64,000 nucleotides of DNA from Pseudisothecium myosuroides (lineage: Eukaryota > Streptophyta > Bryopsida > Hypnales > Lembophyllaceae): contig OX637289.1 of the NCBI GenBank assembly GCA_951799445.1, positions 2,024,501 through 2,088,500 of the forward strand, written 5' to 3'. Under the pieces are notes generated by a model. It was not told the DNA's origin. It saw nothing but the letters and a program-made list of their open reading frames with translations, and made no database searches. The position numbers and the translations under genes are program-made. Of the stretch, positions 22,591 through 33,985 are shown one piece after another; within the stretch, counting starts at the first letter, position 1, and each line of letters starts with the position of its first letter.

Positions 22591-23467
22591 ATGGGATCAA
22601 CCTCGTGGCATGACAACATCCTGCAAGCGCTCCTCATTGGCCTTGTAGTTCAAATCATAGTCTCCATTCTTTATGGTCTCTGTGCTTCTATTTGGGCCTC
22701 TTTCAAGGAGTGGATGGACCGGCCAGTGACAGGTTAATTACATATCACGCCTTGGCTGTAAATATTAGGTGCTCACTCTTCTAGAAGTCTCATAGAGCAA
22801 TGGACTTTGATGATTTCAAAAGCTTCTTCAATTGTTGTCCCTCCCTTCACAGGAGAGTCCATGACTGAGGCTGATTTGGAGATGGTGACGGTGAATGTCA
22901 GTGAAGGCGCCGCCATTCGAGGTCGGATTGTGCCACCATTCTCCTATGATTTCTCTTTGTTTTGCTCCTTCAATTCTTTGATGGGCAATTTCGTTAAAAT
23001 GGCGGTATTCCAAGTGCCACTTTGACAGTGTGCCATTTTCACCATCTAGGACTAATATAGATTTCAGAATGGCTGCTCTGAGTGAACCATCTAGGACAGG
23101 TATAGATTTCAGAACGGCTGTTTTGAACTGTTTTCATGCCATTTAAAAAAAATATCGCCATTTTAACAAAATTGCCCATTTTGCGTGTTTGTGTGTTGGC
23201 CTGTTGGGGATCCATTTTATGGTCATGTCATTTTTCCACGAGACAAAAATTGGATTGTAATCAATAAGTAATTGGAATGGAGGGATAGATAATCCCAATG
23301 GTTTGGCTGCAAAAGCAGGCGCTGGGGATGATGACAAGGTGGAATATAGTAAGGACATGGACATGAGAGCTAACATTCCAGAAGCACAAATTCCTGCATC
23401 AGATCATCCGATAAGTAACCCATCACCAAATACTCATACAAACCCCACCATATTAAAACGTCATTAA
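22591..23467 (+). CDS. Small single-pass membrane protein, three-exon model
   Basis: I built this model from splice signals. Exon 1 is 22591-22732 (donor ACAG/GTTAAT), exon 2 is 22853-22921 (acceptor CCTTCACAG, donor CGAG/GTCGG), and exon 3 is 23283-23467. Both junctions keep phase 1 and the result is 131 residues plus a stop. Residues about 10-35 (LLIGLVVQIIVSILYGLCAS) form a hydrophobic membrane segment, followed by an amphipathic KEWMD stretch. The C-terminal ~80 residues are hydrophilic: MTEADLEMVTVNVSEGAA, then Asp-rich GDDDKVEYSKDMD. The acceptor before exon 3 lacks a strong pyrimidine tract and is the weakest point. Intron 2 contains a family M MITE. If intron 2 is retained, the frame runs into the MITE and stops at 23025. 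I do not recognise the family; the organelle or membrane is unknown. Confidence 0.55.
22981..23179 (+). mobile_element. MITE family M, copy 3 (TSD TTTG), intronic
   Basis: 199 bp, with TTTG at 22977-22980 and 23180-23183. The termini are ATGGGCAATTTC and AATTGCCCAT. It lies in the putative second intron of the small membrane-protein gene, in the orientation where its first bases supply an in-frame ATG and a 14-codon tail. Confidence 0.85.
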
Positions 23468-24279
23468 TCATTAAAGGGCGTTTTGGATATTCAGTAAGTT
23501 TTCATTTCTTACATTGTATTTGAGAACAAAATGATTCTTTAATGATTCTTTAATGATTGTTTAAGTACGTCCCAATGACTGTTTTTAATGATTTTTTTCC
23601 AGCATTCTTCTTGTTTCAACAGGGTATGTGCTTGCACCAGTAAATGCTTGAGAGAAATACAAAAAGTCGTAATATTTTACAAATTTATGTGAGCATCTAA
23701 ATGGGAAAGGATAATATTCAAGTTATTCAGAGAACCGATCAAAGAACACTATTACCCTATATTAACTGTCAGTTGTTTGAATTGAATCGATAATTCATGT
23801 TTTGCTGTGAAATTAATTCCGAGGTGCATGTGTGCGACCACCACCACCAAAATATCTCTGAACGAGCCTCGCAAGTAGGGTCTTCGCTTAGGCGCTATCA
23901 CCGACTACCGAGGATTCAATAACGCCAAATTTCCACAACCGAGGCTTGAAGGCCATTACCAGCAGTTGGCCTTGAATTCATGCGCTACGTTGGCTCTAAA
24001 AAAACCGTGGCCTTGGTGCCAGAGATTCATTTTCCACTTCGTCTGCTGGGCTTTCAGGCCGTCAGAATTTTCAGGTGGCTGTATGTGCGCTCGCCATTGT
24101 TGCAGCTAGAGAGTGAGTTTTGTTTAGAGCTTGAGATCGCCAGCAGGAGTGACTGATACATTGAAGAGGTCGGAGCACAGGACATCAGGACTTTGTACCT
24201 TGCTAGCATAATTGTGTGCTTTCTGGCTCGCATTGTACTGTATGTGCACTCTTTAGCTAGGTGAGGCTTCCAGTCAAGC
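23468..24279. other. Intergenic and leader of the RING gene
   Basis: The proximal part contains the 3' end of the preceding gene. From 23820 the GC content rises toward the RING gene, consistent with a promoter or 5' UTR. A TTTAATGATTCTTTAATGATT tandem is at 23531-23560. Confidence 0.4.
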
Positions 24280-24297
24280 TTGATCGCTCATGTCATC

Positions 24298-24726
24298 ATG
24301 GAGTTTGGAAGTTTGTTTTGTGATCAATTGTCTTCGGAGGTGCAGGTCGTGGCGTGCAATTTGTGTGCTCTGGACCCCCCGACCTATCTCGTGGTGACGG
24401 CTTGCGGCCACTGTTTCTGCTGGCCCTGCATGTACAAATTCCTTCGAGGCCAAGCAAAGCCATGCCCGGTGTGCTCGACCATGTTGAGCAGCGACGTGAA
24501 CGTGGCTCCGACATTCGATACCCACGGCTTTTTGGTGCTTCGCTTGCCAATAGCGGAGGAGGTGGAGCCCAACTTGGATGATGACATGCTGGATTTGTCC
24601 GACACTGCATCATTTGCACTCGCAACAGCGCGTTCGGAGGAGCCTGTTACAAGGAGAGATGTAGACATGGCTGTTGTTGAGTTCGATGAGGGAACCAAAT
24701 TCAAAGGCAATGGAATCTGCGTCTGA
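24298..24726 (+). CDS. RING-finger (C3HC4) protein, RMA/RNF5-like RING
   Basis: 142 residues from the ATG at 24298; an in-frame ATG at 24280 would add six residues. The RING has C-x2-C-x12-C-x-H-x2-C-x2-C-x11-C-x2-C spacing (C20, C23, C36, H38, C41, C44, C56, C59), with the hallmark ACGHCFCWPC and the KPCPVC block. This is the RMA1/RNF185 type of E3 ubiquitin-ligase RING. Those proteins usually continue to C-terminal membrane anchors. Here the remaining ~80 residues are acidic and hydrophilic with no membrane segment, so the protein is either truncated or soluble. It probably transfers ubiquitin from an E2; the substrate is unknown. A second RING gene with the same hallmark lies at 60554-61192. 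Confidence 0.8.
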   Translation: MEFGSLFCDQLSSEVQVVACNLCALDPPTYLVVTACGHCFCWPCMYKFLRGQAKPCPVCSTMLSSDVNVAPTFDTHGFLVLRLPIAEEVEPNLDDDMLDLSDTASFALATARSEEPVTRRDVDMAVVEFDEGTKFKGNGICV

Positions 24727-25159
24727 ATATATTCGAGGGATCAAGAGGCCTAGATTGATCTTTTTCATTCGCAGAACCACTTCAACTACGATATGTACTC
24801 ACCTCGCCGCTTTACTACCGCCTCAGCAATGAGGTAGCTAGTGAGTTGCAATTTTGTGACCATTAGAATGAAAACAGTCTTCAGATCCATTGCTAGGATA
24901 GCATGTAATTAGAACAATAAGATTCAACATGGACTAGGTCGTCCTAGTGGCTTCCAAAACATGCGTCATATTGTAACCCAAATTGATTTATGAAGTAGTA
25001 AGTTTATATTAACTTCTATTTCAATTATTTCTTTTCATTTTAAAAATTATAGAAAATATAAAAATAGTTCCAAATGAGGATTTTGCAAGGCTTACAATCA
25101 TGTTGAAGTAGATGGATGATTGTGTTCTAAACTGTCAATTTTGTTATATCCTAGGGTGA
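24727..25159. other. 3' flank of the RING gene
   Basis: No further coding signal; AT-rich. Confidence 0.4.
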
Positions 25160-26200
25160 TTCATTATTGAATTGAGTGATTGCAAAAAATGCTTGTCCTA
25201 TTTTTTGTCCCTTTGCCCTTAAACATGTGTTTTTTTGCTCATAACTTTTGTATCTTTTTTTTGTTTGGTATGAAATTTGGAATGAAGGTAGTTGCGGTAG
25301 TTGCAAACATTGAGTAATTTTTTCAAATTTTTTCAAATTAGTTTATTATTTTTAACTTGCCCCCGATTGGATTTCTGCCTTAGCCATTTTGGGGGTTTTA
25401 GTCCTATTTTTGACCCAAAAATGTGAATTTGAAGCCACAAATTGGACATGAATGAGGTCTACTAACATTACAAGGGCTAATAGAGTGAATGCAAGAAACA
25501 CCTGCCGATTTTGTTGCGTTTTTACAGTACTCATGATTTTTTCTTCTGGAACACTATAAAATTAGAAAAATAATTTATAAAAAACAAAAAAATATGGCTA
25601 ACGTATACACCTTTAAGGTGAAGGTAACCACCAATGGAAATGCATAGAAAAATTCTTTAAGCTAGAGAACTAGAAAAGTGCCAAATCTCAAGAAAATGAA
25701 TATTTTGATGTATAAATTAGTTAAAAATAGAAAACAAAAGTAAATACAAAAAATGAAAATTGGCCATTTGTAACAACTCTATGGAGATGGTCATTCACCC
25801 AAAAAAACTCCAAAATAATATTTTATATGTTTCAAAATGCAAGCAGAAAGAAGCTCTCTTTGTAGACTTCCACACAATACAAAATTAACTATTTTTAGAA
25901 TTCCTTTCCTACATAGCTACAAGTCTACTAGAAGACCATGCCCTCCAAATTTCAGCTCAAAATTCATTTTTTTGGGTACTAAATAGTACTAAAAACCTCC
26001 AAATTGGCAAGTGTGACATAAAATTGAGGGCTATTTTTGGACAATAAACTATTTTTGAAAATTACCAAAAAACTAAGTAAGGTATATAATAGTCATGAGT
26101 ACCTTGCATATAAATCTTGAGTCATTTGGAGCTAGAACGCAAAAGTTATAACCAAAAAACAAATCAGAACGTAAGGTGTGACGCAAAATAGTACAGGTCA
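25160..26200. repeat. Repeat family R, inverted pair (old)
   Basis: The left part (25160-25500) runs forward: GTGATTGCAAAAAATGC, CATAACTTTTG, GGGGGTTTTAGTCCTATTTT. The right part (25545-26195) runs in reverse: AGTACTAAAAACCTCC, GCAAGTGTGACA, GCAAAAGTTATAACC. Together they form a decayed inverted duplication with unequal arms, the same architecture as the fresh palindrome at 34512-35590. Confidence 0.55.
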
Positions 26201-26469
26201 TTACAGAAAGAACCGGGCCTCTGGAAGGCCGCTCCAGAGTGACATCCTTATAAATATCCATGTCATTGCTGGCCCTAGAGATTTTGAATATCACGAAATT
26301 CATCCAATCTGACTTTCGCCAAAAATGTCAGGACCTCCATCAAGGCAACAAAGTTCAGGGCAACCAAGTTGAATTTGTTTAATTGACAAATTAGTTTAAC
26401 TAGGTTCAATTAAGCCAAATGAAGAGACTTTTCTTTTTTTTGAAACACATGGACAAATTCCAAATTTAT

Positions 26470-27230
26470 GTGGCTTTTGAAGTTAGTTGCCAAGAAAATT
26501 GTTCCGCCCAGCTAACTTCAAAAGCCACTTGATTCATTTTGTGGGTGTGGAGATGAAAAGATAAGCTCTTTATAGGATTGGAGTAGTAGTAGGTCAAGCA
26601 ATCCATGTGGGATATGTAAATTAAGATTACTAGGAATTCAACCGCTCATAGTTAAGCCAAACGCAAGAATTGTGTTAAAAATTAAATTTTAGACCTCTTT
26701 TAGGCATAGTAGAATAACTATTTTGAAAAAACTTTGAACTAAAAAAAGTTGGGGAATTATGCTAAATTTTATTTCCAAAAATCCATTTGAGGTTTTGAGA
26801 CTCCAACTAAAAGTTATAGACAAAATTCTGAGAGGGGTTGGATGGGACATTTTTTTAGACATTTTCAAACACCTTCTTTGAATTTTGTTCATAACTTTTA
26901 GTTGGAGGCTCTAAACCTCAAACCGATTTTGGAGATAAAATTTAGCTTAATTACCCAACTTTTCTTAGTTCAATTTTTTTTCAAAATAGTTATTCTACTA
27001 TGCCTAAATAAGGTCTGAAATTTAACTTTAACACTTCTTGTGTTTTGATAATGAACGCCAACCTCTCAATTTCAAACTATCCCATATTCTTTGGCAATTC
27101 ATGATGGACAATTGATTTTGTTATAAAACAACCTCTTCATCCTTCATTCACACCAAATGCCAATCAAGTTACTCTTCCACATTGCCATTGAAAAAAAATT
27201 GATGGCAATGTGGAAAACATATTTCATTAA
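26470..27230. mobile_element. Foldback element F, copy A
   Basis: A central foldback has arms at about 26650-26840 and 26875-27046: TTTTAGGCATAGTAGAATAA pairs with TTATTCTACTATGCCTAAAT, and TCCAACTAAAAGTTATAGAC pairs with CATAACTTTTAGTTGGA. Small hairpins stand near both ends: GTGGCTTTTGAAGTTAG at 26470-26486 pairs with 26512-26528, and CCACATTGCCAT near 27178 pairs with ATGGCAATGTGG near 27203. The whole unit recurs in opposite orientation at 42290-43035. Confidence 0.65.
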
Positions 27231-27345
27231 TTCATTGACATTTGCTTCATTTTCCTACTCTTGGTTAGAGTTCAATTAGCATCTAATTTTAAGGTGTTCA
27301 ATAATTAGATTAAGGTGCATTAAAGTACCTTAATTTTGATTATTG

Positions 27346-27516
27346 AATACTTAAACTCAGATTTGGAGCCCTTGATAGTCCTCCGACAGCCCCATGGATG
27401 GTGAACGAGAATAGGAGAAATATATACAGGTATCCTTAAGCCAAAAAAAAGGTTAACTTTGGGGTCCTCAGAGGGCTGTGGAGCAACCCTCCAGAGGCCC
27501 GAGTTTTTCTCTAATG
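27346..27516. mobile_element. MITE of the CATTAG/GGGCCCTC family, copy
   Basis: The right end AGGCCCGAGTTTTTCTCTAATG, with GGGCTGTGGAGCAACCCTCC just inside, matches the termini at 59965-60327. The left end (TTTGGAGCCC...) is decayed. Confidence 0.45.
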
Positions 27517-27646
27517 GTTTCTTGCATTCACCCAACAATGAGTTTTGATGAAAATAGCAACATATCGGTTGCACACATGGGGTCAAAGTGACCTTCTTTT
27601 GCACAAATCTATACCTATTCTAGACTTTAAACTAAATAGGGAAATG

Positions 27647-27692
27647 AATGAAAAAATGGCGTGTTGAATACCACCATTTTAACAAAAACTTT
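27647..27692. mobile_element. Fragment of the 15349-type MITE
   Basis: AAAATGGCGTGTTGAATACC, then ACCATTTTAAC, matches the inverted terminus of the element at 15349-15509. Only about 45 bp remain. Confidence 0.45.
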
Positions 27693-27699
27693 GATATGA

Positions 27700-28020
27700 G
27701 AGGCCATTTCATACAAATAGTGCAAACAAATTCCATATATGAAATATAAATTCAACTACCAATAGTAAAACACTACAGTAGGTACAAACAAATTCCATTT
27801 GATTAGGCTTCAATTTCAAAATTTTAAACCATGACGCATGCATGCTCTCATGCATGAAGCTTATTGGTTAGGTTGAATTGCATCTATATCAATCATTAAT
27901 AATCAATTGGAATGGTCAATGCAGTAAAATATAAGATGGATTCACAAAACTAAAATATGAAAGTTTATATCATATTTCACTACTTTTGGACTATTCAATG
28001 AATTTTGGACTATACATTGG
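27700..28020. other. AT-rich intergenic, no gene
   Basis: Nothing coding was seen. Confidence 0.4.
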
Positions 28021-28190
28021 GAGATCTCCTAAAAAAAACATCAAGAGATCTCTCGATGTTTCTATTGATCTCCTAATGTTTGTTTAGATTTCCGGATGTT
28101 TTGTATTGATTTCTCAATGTTTTGCATAGAAATCTCGATGTTTTGAATTATCTCTTAATGACCATTTTTTTTTCTCCTAATGACCATTAT
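28021..28190 (+). repeat. Degenerate ~23 bp tandem repeat
   Basis: Units of the type GATYTCTCGATGTTTTGTATT repeat about seven times, with endings CTCGATGTTT, CTAATGTTT, CGGATGTTTT, CAATGTTTT, CGATGTTTT, TAATGACC and TAATGACC. Confidence 0.6.
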
Positions 28191-30036
28191 TAATTCTGGA
28201 CTTTCAAAAGTTCAAAAGTAGTTAAATGTGGCATGTTTATGAGGGCATACCAATTGTTTTTTGTATACCAAGAGAAGGAACTTCAAAAATTCATAATTTA
28301 TGTGTATGGTGTCCAATTATATAATGCTTGCTCAAGTGCATATCTTATACAACTTATCTTCAAAAAGAGTGTCGTCTTTCTACATGCATTTTGATACAAT
28401 CATGAAAACTAATGTAATTTAGGTGAATCTTTTGGAGCATGAGTGTTTGACTTTAATTGACCTATTGAACACCTTTATAAAGTTATTTCAAGAGGTCATT
28501 TTTTGCTATTCAAGTAACTATTTTTTCTGTTTTCAATATACTTGTCATAGGGTCTACCGCAGTTAACAAGTGTGCCACTATGTATATGACTCAATTTTGG
28601 AGAAGCTAGGTCAAAAACTAGTATATGAAAAGCACTGATGCAAAAGGAACGTACTAGACTCGTGAAGCAAATCAACCTCATTGCCTGAAGGAGAGGATGC
28701 ATTCACTGTCTAGAAAGGAACTAAGAGAATTGAGATGCAATAATGGTCGGGTGGGAAGTATGAGGATCCATTAAAATGCTTGTGCTAGAGGGTCAGGGAC
28801 TTTGGGTTTTAATTTTTTTTAGTCTCGGTGGTTTTGTATTTGAGGCTAGTGTCGTCAGGAGGTTCAATTTAAAAGCAGTGGACGTTCTCGGCAGTTGGGA
28901 AGTGAAATAAAAGAGGAATCCAACTACTAACTGAAGCATTCATTTGCGATTTGGGTTAACAGGAAAATCACAGGACGTTAGCCCCCGGGTTTAAATTGGG
29001 TGAGGGGTCTAAACTCCCCCACTTTAGTCCCCACAGTTTAGCCGAGGCTAAAGTTTAGTGTTATTTTATGAAGTGCATAATACGGTTGTTATTACATTGA
29101 AAATCGAACTGTAAATTAGTTTATATATTTAACTTTAGCTCTGATCATGTAGAAAGAACTCCACGATGTTGATTGTATACGTACATGTGTACACATTAAT
29201 TGGCATTGAAAGTTAGAAAAAAATACTACTCCGTTCCGAAATGATGTTCTTCTTGGATTAATTTCTATCTCCCAACATAATCTTTGTATTGCACTTTGTG
29301 GCGTTGTGAACTAGTTAGATTTGACTTTTGATTGCAATTTGAGACCAACAAAATAAAACAACTCCAAGTAGTGCTTCCCCCTCCATCCATGCAACCATCA
29401 ATTAAAAGGCAAATTAAATTATTAATGGAATTAGTCACCAATGTTTGTTTTTATTTTTGCATCTCTTTCAATATTGCCCAATTGAAGGACATGAAGCTCT
29501 CTGAGGTAGAAAAAAGGGCCACACATAGGCTTGGGCATATACTACATGTTTACAAATGATGACCTCACAGTCAACAATTAATTGACTAATAGTCATTTTT
29601 GAAAATGCCTCAAAAATTCTATCTTTTAATATTCCTCAACTATATTTTGAAAACAGCTTCGACACTGTTGGATCTTGAATGCTAGATGTACACCACACTC
29701 TACTTATAGCGCAAAGTAGTTTCCTAAATGTCATTTTTAGCCTTCATCTAGAATATTTTGTCCAATATAGAAATCATTTTGGGATAGAGGTAGTACTTCT
29801 TTTCAAGTTTGGCTTACATTTTCAAATGACTTTGGCAGCCATTTGTGGAAAATATTCAATCCATGCACTTTAAAATTAAAAAAATTTACGTTGAAAAATT
29901 AAATTCAAACTCTAGAAAATACATTTAATATTAAATAATTTAATATTCATACCTTAATTAGTTGTTAAATAGAAGTAGGTCAAGTATTGAATAAGAAACT
30001 AAATTATTAATAGCTCTAAGATGGAACTAGGATACA
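28191..30036. other. AT-rich intergenic, no gene
   Basis: It includes a small GTTAGCCCCCGGG / CTTTAGCCTCGG-type inverted block at 28978-29060, like the element at 33283-33523, and a half Stowaway end near 29230. No gene was seen. Confidence 0.4.
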
Positions 30037-30400
30037 TTAACCCTCAAAGGACCAAACAATGTTTTTTGAAACATAGAAATTTTGGGCAACTCACTAAGAA
30101 GAAAATATTTCATTTTTTTTCCTTTTAAAAATTTTCACACATGTGGTTCAAAAGTAGCTTTAAGGCCCAACAATTTTCATAACTTCTAACCTACACTATA
30201 CAAGGTTTAAGAGTTATTGCATGATTTTAGTTTTTTCTCCACTCGGATAGCTCAAAAAAATGTTGTTTGGATTGTAACTAATTAACTAATTTAATAATGC
30301 GTGGAAGAATACAAAACTAGTTGGGTTACATTGTGCATCTATTCATTCTTTCTCTAAAAAATTAGTAAAAAAAATTTCATCCACAAAAATCCATAAAAAA
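30037..30400 (+). mobile_element. Left end of a TTAA element, partial
   Basis: TTAA at 30037-30040 is followed by CCCTCAAAGGACCAAACA, then by AACATAGAAATTTTGGG, which also follows the left end of the element at 43998-44968. I could not find the opposite terminus, so this copy is truncated. Confidence 0.45.
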
Positions 30401-30580
30401 AGGCAGATGAAATGATTTCTTCTGAAGCAGACTACCTTACTACATGTACTTAGAACAAAGACATCAAGGGTTCCCTTGAACATGATGAAAACAATTTATT
30501 GGACTAAAGAATTTGCGTAATTTTCCTTGATGTGATTTTTTCCCGTAATTACTCCCAAGTTCATTCATAATACACCAAAG

Positions 30581-30984
30581 TAAGGTAGTGTGCTCTAAAA
30601 GCAAGCGGCCTCTTCAAGTCAATCCTATATTTAAATGGACATTAGGTGGTCCTTAAATGGACCTCTCAAGCCATAGAGAGAATTGAGAGAAGCTTTATTT
30701 ATTGCAAGAGCCAGTCATTGACCTTCATTTACTCAAATCACTTTAGAAATTGCAAGTGGTCAGATTTTGGAAGACCTAGGGTCACAAATAGGTGCCTACA
30801 ATATTTTTTTTTGAAAATTCGTAAGTAATTCAAAAACGATTCAAAAAATATGAAACCACTTGTGTAACGTTCCGCATCCATTTTTTTTTCTCTAAAAAAT
30901 GATCCAAAAATATTTTTGTTCAAGGAAACCTGTGAAAAAGGCAGATCAGCCCTTAAATGGTCGCTTATAGGCCATACCACCTTA
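30581..30984. mobile_element. MITE of the GGTAGG family, copy 2
   Basis: The left end TAAGGTAGTGTGCTCTAAAA is mirrored by CTTATAGGCCATACCACCTTA at the right. An inner block (GACCTAGGGTCACAAATAGG) also occurs inverted near 43850-43885. Confidence 0.5.
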
Positions 30985-31149
30985 GTGACGACTCGTCTTT
31001 ATGCTTGCCTCAGACCTCAGACCTCGGGCAGGTTTTTTTTGGAAAAATTATCCTTAATTAGAGTGTCCTTACCTTCAGCATTACGTGTCTGCATTCCTTT
31101 CGCAGTTCACAACTTCGACTGTTCCCCACCGCATTGCGTCTGAAGAACT

Positions 31150-32370
31150 CATGGTTTTAGGGTTACTTACCGAATGGAAGCGCGTTTGGCTTGTAAGTTG
31201 GAGCCTGCGACTTCAAGCTGCAACATGTTCTGTGCTAGATCTCAAAGTGTAGAGCTACTAATTAGAAGGTGCTGTTCCCGGCGATCTCACACAACTTATT
31301 GCTCTGTTTATACTCGCAATTTAGTTCGCAATTCTGATATTTCAATTCTTCAGTCAAGTCTGCGGTATGAAAAGCACATTTAGATTTTAAGTTGCGGTTT
31401 AGGGTTTCTAAATTGCGGTGGAGCCACCTTCTCGAAGCGGCAACATTCTCCAGGTTTCATTCTTCTACCCTGGTGTCCACTCTGGTGAGTACTCTGTTTC
31501 GGTTTCAATTTCGGTTCCGTGTTTGTTCAAGGGATATGAAGGAAATTTTGCTTGGAAGTGGGCTCTGTTGCTTTTTGACTTCACTTTGAGGTTCCTCTAT
31601 AGCTATTTCCCTGAATGAATTTTGTATCGTACGTGCAGATCTCTTCAGTGGATGCAGAGCACGAATGTTAGAACCCCACTCCTGCAACCGTTTGAACTTC
31701 GAAGATATTTGAAACAAGGAAAGCTGGTGACGGTCAGACTTCTCGGGTGTTTTTTGGAAGGGTGAGCGAAAGGATCAGAAATGAAGCTGCCCAAGTCGAA
31801 GTGACAAGTACATCGTCTGATCAGGAAGGTATACAGGATGAAGCTTCCATTGCATGTCTTCTTTACTTCCTTTCTAAATCAGTGGATTCACGGAAGTGGA
31901 GGCTTGGAGTATGGAATATCCTTGCCTAGGGAATCAGTGCAAGAGAATCATTGTGTAATCAACAGAGTGGTTGCTAAGAACATTCACGTTTGGGTCATGT
32001 GCCCAGAAACTTTACATTCCTGTCAGGATTGGACTACCAGCTTTCAGAGTTGATTTTAGAAGTAAGGGTGTAATTGTTAATGAAGTCGTCATTGGTCAAG
32101 CTCTTTTTTACTCTGCGTCGCTTGTGTAGATATGCTGGCTAGAGTCAGTATCTGTATGTCATATTCTCTTTTGCTTTTAGTAATTGAAAATGTCTTGTAC
32201 TGGTCGTTTGTGTTGGCTAAGTGTAGATGTTTTTTGCTACCAAACAAGTTGTTTGGATTGTATGTTTTTAGGCCTTGCAGGATCCACTTAAACCGCTGCT
32301 GAAGTTACGAAGCAGTGAGTTGCTACAGCTGTTGAATACTGAGGAGGTTAATAGCTAGAATTTAAGCACC
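31150..32370 (+). other. 5' exons of a spliced transcript
   Basis: Good splice signals in series: donor TCTG/GTGAGT at 31484, acceptor TACGTGCAG at 31638, donor GAAG/GTATAC at 31828 and acceptor GCCTTGCAG at 32280. The exon 31639-31828 has an open frame in its second half (GRVSERIRNEAAQVEVTSTS). The exon from 32281 has an open frame to a TAG at 32358 (PLLKLRSSELLQLLNTEEVN). The two do not join in phase under the simplest splicing, so I treat them as leader or alternative coding exons of the gene at 32371-33143. Confidence 0.4.
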
Positions 32371-33143
32371 ATGGTTCATGCCACTGCGACAATCGCAAAT
32401 GGTTGTGATCAAACTGGATATAAGATTCAACTGATAAGGAGTTTTTTCCACAGGAGGCTGCGTGTAACGTGTGCAAAGGATGGGCAATCTGTTGATGGAA
32501 GCAGTGAATGCATGGAACTTGGCAGTGTAGCAAAGTAAGTACACTCCCATATAGAGACATTGACATACTCAAGGCAAACAGACGTTTTACATTATTTAGT
32601 CTACAATGCCAGGTCATTTCTTTGAATCTAAAACGCCCAACTCTGTATTTTTTGGTAGCACTTTTTGGTTGATAAAAGGATTTACATTGAGCAGAGGGTT
32701 TTGGATCATAACTGTTGTGTAAGTAGTGAATGTCCAGAGTGACACAGTTGCCTCAGAAGTTGCCTACTTCACTGTTGGATCTTGTTGAAAGTCGAAGGAG
32801 TTTGTTAGAGTCTCTTCTTATGCATTTTTTGCTGTAGGAATAAATAGCCTTCTTCTGTACCTGTTATTTTCAATGTGAATGACCAATAGCCTTCCCACCA
32901 ATGTTTCACTTCCATTGTTTGTTTCAATGAGGTGGAGATGCTCTATGTCTTTTGTGTCACATTTTTCTCCTCAATTATAAATTATTTTGAGTAATTTAAT
33001 GACTGAAAATGTTTGTTACCAGGTGCATCACATCGAGGAAGCAAGAATGTGAAGTAGGAGTAGCTGCAACTATTATGAACCAGGCAATTGGAAGTAGTAC
33101 AGTAGAACTAGCTAGTGACACAAATATTTTGTACCCAATGTGA
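32371..33143 (+). CDS. Small protein, two-exon model, unknown function
   Basis: The ATG at 32371 is the first after an in-frame stop. Exon 32371-32534 ends at GCAAA/GTAAGT, an excellent donor. Exon 33023-33143 begins after TTTGTTACCAG. The joined frame has 94 residues and stops at TGA 33141-33143. An AATAATAAA signal follows about 10 bp later, which fits a 3' end. Residues 1-35 are basic and hydroxylated (HATATIANG, RSFFHRRLRV) and could be an organelle-targeting peptide. The second half is Cys- and Ser-containing (KCITSRKQECEVG). No family is recognised. The frame continuity across the intron is the main support; long leader exons upstream could mean that this is a conserved short ORF on a largely non-coding RNA. 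Confidence 0.45.
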
Positions 33144-33282
33144 ATTTTATAATAATAAAAACTTTTGAATTCTTTGCCAATGGTATTGGTTCTATTGATT
33201 GTTTACTACTTGGTCCATCTGGCACAATCCCATTGCAATTCGTGTCGGCTATGGAAAGCGCCGCGAAGACCATTTCAATGAC

Positions 33283-33523
33283 TAAGGCATTAGCCCCGGC
33301 TAATAAATGAAGGTTTATAAGGGACTAACATAATGTAGATTAGACCCGGATAATACATGAAATGTTAGCCGGGACTAAAGTTTCAAACTTTAGCTCAGCC
33401 AAGGTGAACATTTTTGGGGGTCTAAAGTTAAATTTACAAAGAAAATCTCAAATTTTTTTAACACTATGTGAGAAGGGGCTAAAGTGGGGCCTAATCTTTG
33501 AAAGATTAGCCCCGGCTAATGCT
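33283..33523. mobile_element. Short MITE with GCATTAGCC termini
   Basis: GCATTAGCCCCGGCTAAT at about 33284-33301 is mirrored by ATTAGCCCCGGCTAATGC at about 33505-33522. Inside are GGGACTAA / TTAGCCGGGACTAAAGT / ACTTTAGC blocks, so it folds on itself. No clear target duplication was found. Confidence 0.5.
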
Positions 33524-33685
33524 TCAGAAACTTCTTGTTTGGAAGGCGCTGCACTGGTCGAATTGCTCCCTCCTCCGACCCTTGCTTCGGGTACATTCCA
33601 TCTTCAATCCATTTTCTAGCTTCAGTTTACTAGATCATTTGTATGCATCCAGCTGCATTTAATTTAGTGATGCTGGAGTTTCTGT

Positions 33686-33985
33686 AGATTAGAGATTTAG
33701 AGCCGGCCATCGACAGCGCACACTCGGAGACTTTCAATTACTGTTGATAAGTCATGTTTGATATCGATGATTGTTCTTGTTGCATGCAGCGCTTTGAATT
33801 GCTGGCTGGATCGATCGCGACTCGGGCCAATGTCGACCTCCAGGTCCATGGAGAACCGAAGTGAGAGAACCCTGCTGCGTCTGTCTGAGTTGATGAGCAA
33901 GCATGGCGACACCATTGTGAAAACTGAGGGGGAGCGTGAGATTCGGAGGAAGCTCGAGATCCAACGCAGCTCCTGGGCAAACTGA
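33686..33985 (+). CDS. Possible exon of an unrecognised protein
   Basis: From the ATG at 33830 a 51-residue, strongly helical, charged frame runs to TGA 33983-33985 (RTLLRLSELMSKHGDTIV, then EREIRRKLEIQRSS). A candidate acceptor TGCATGCAG lies at 33780-33790. GC content and amino-acid make-up are gene-like, but frames on the other strand are also open, so the strand is not certain. Confidence 0.3.
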
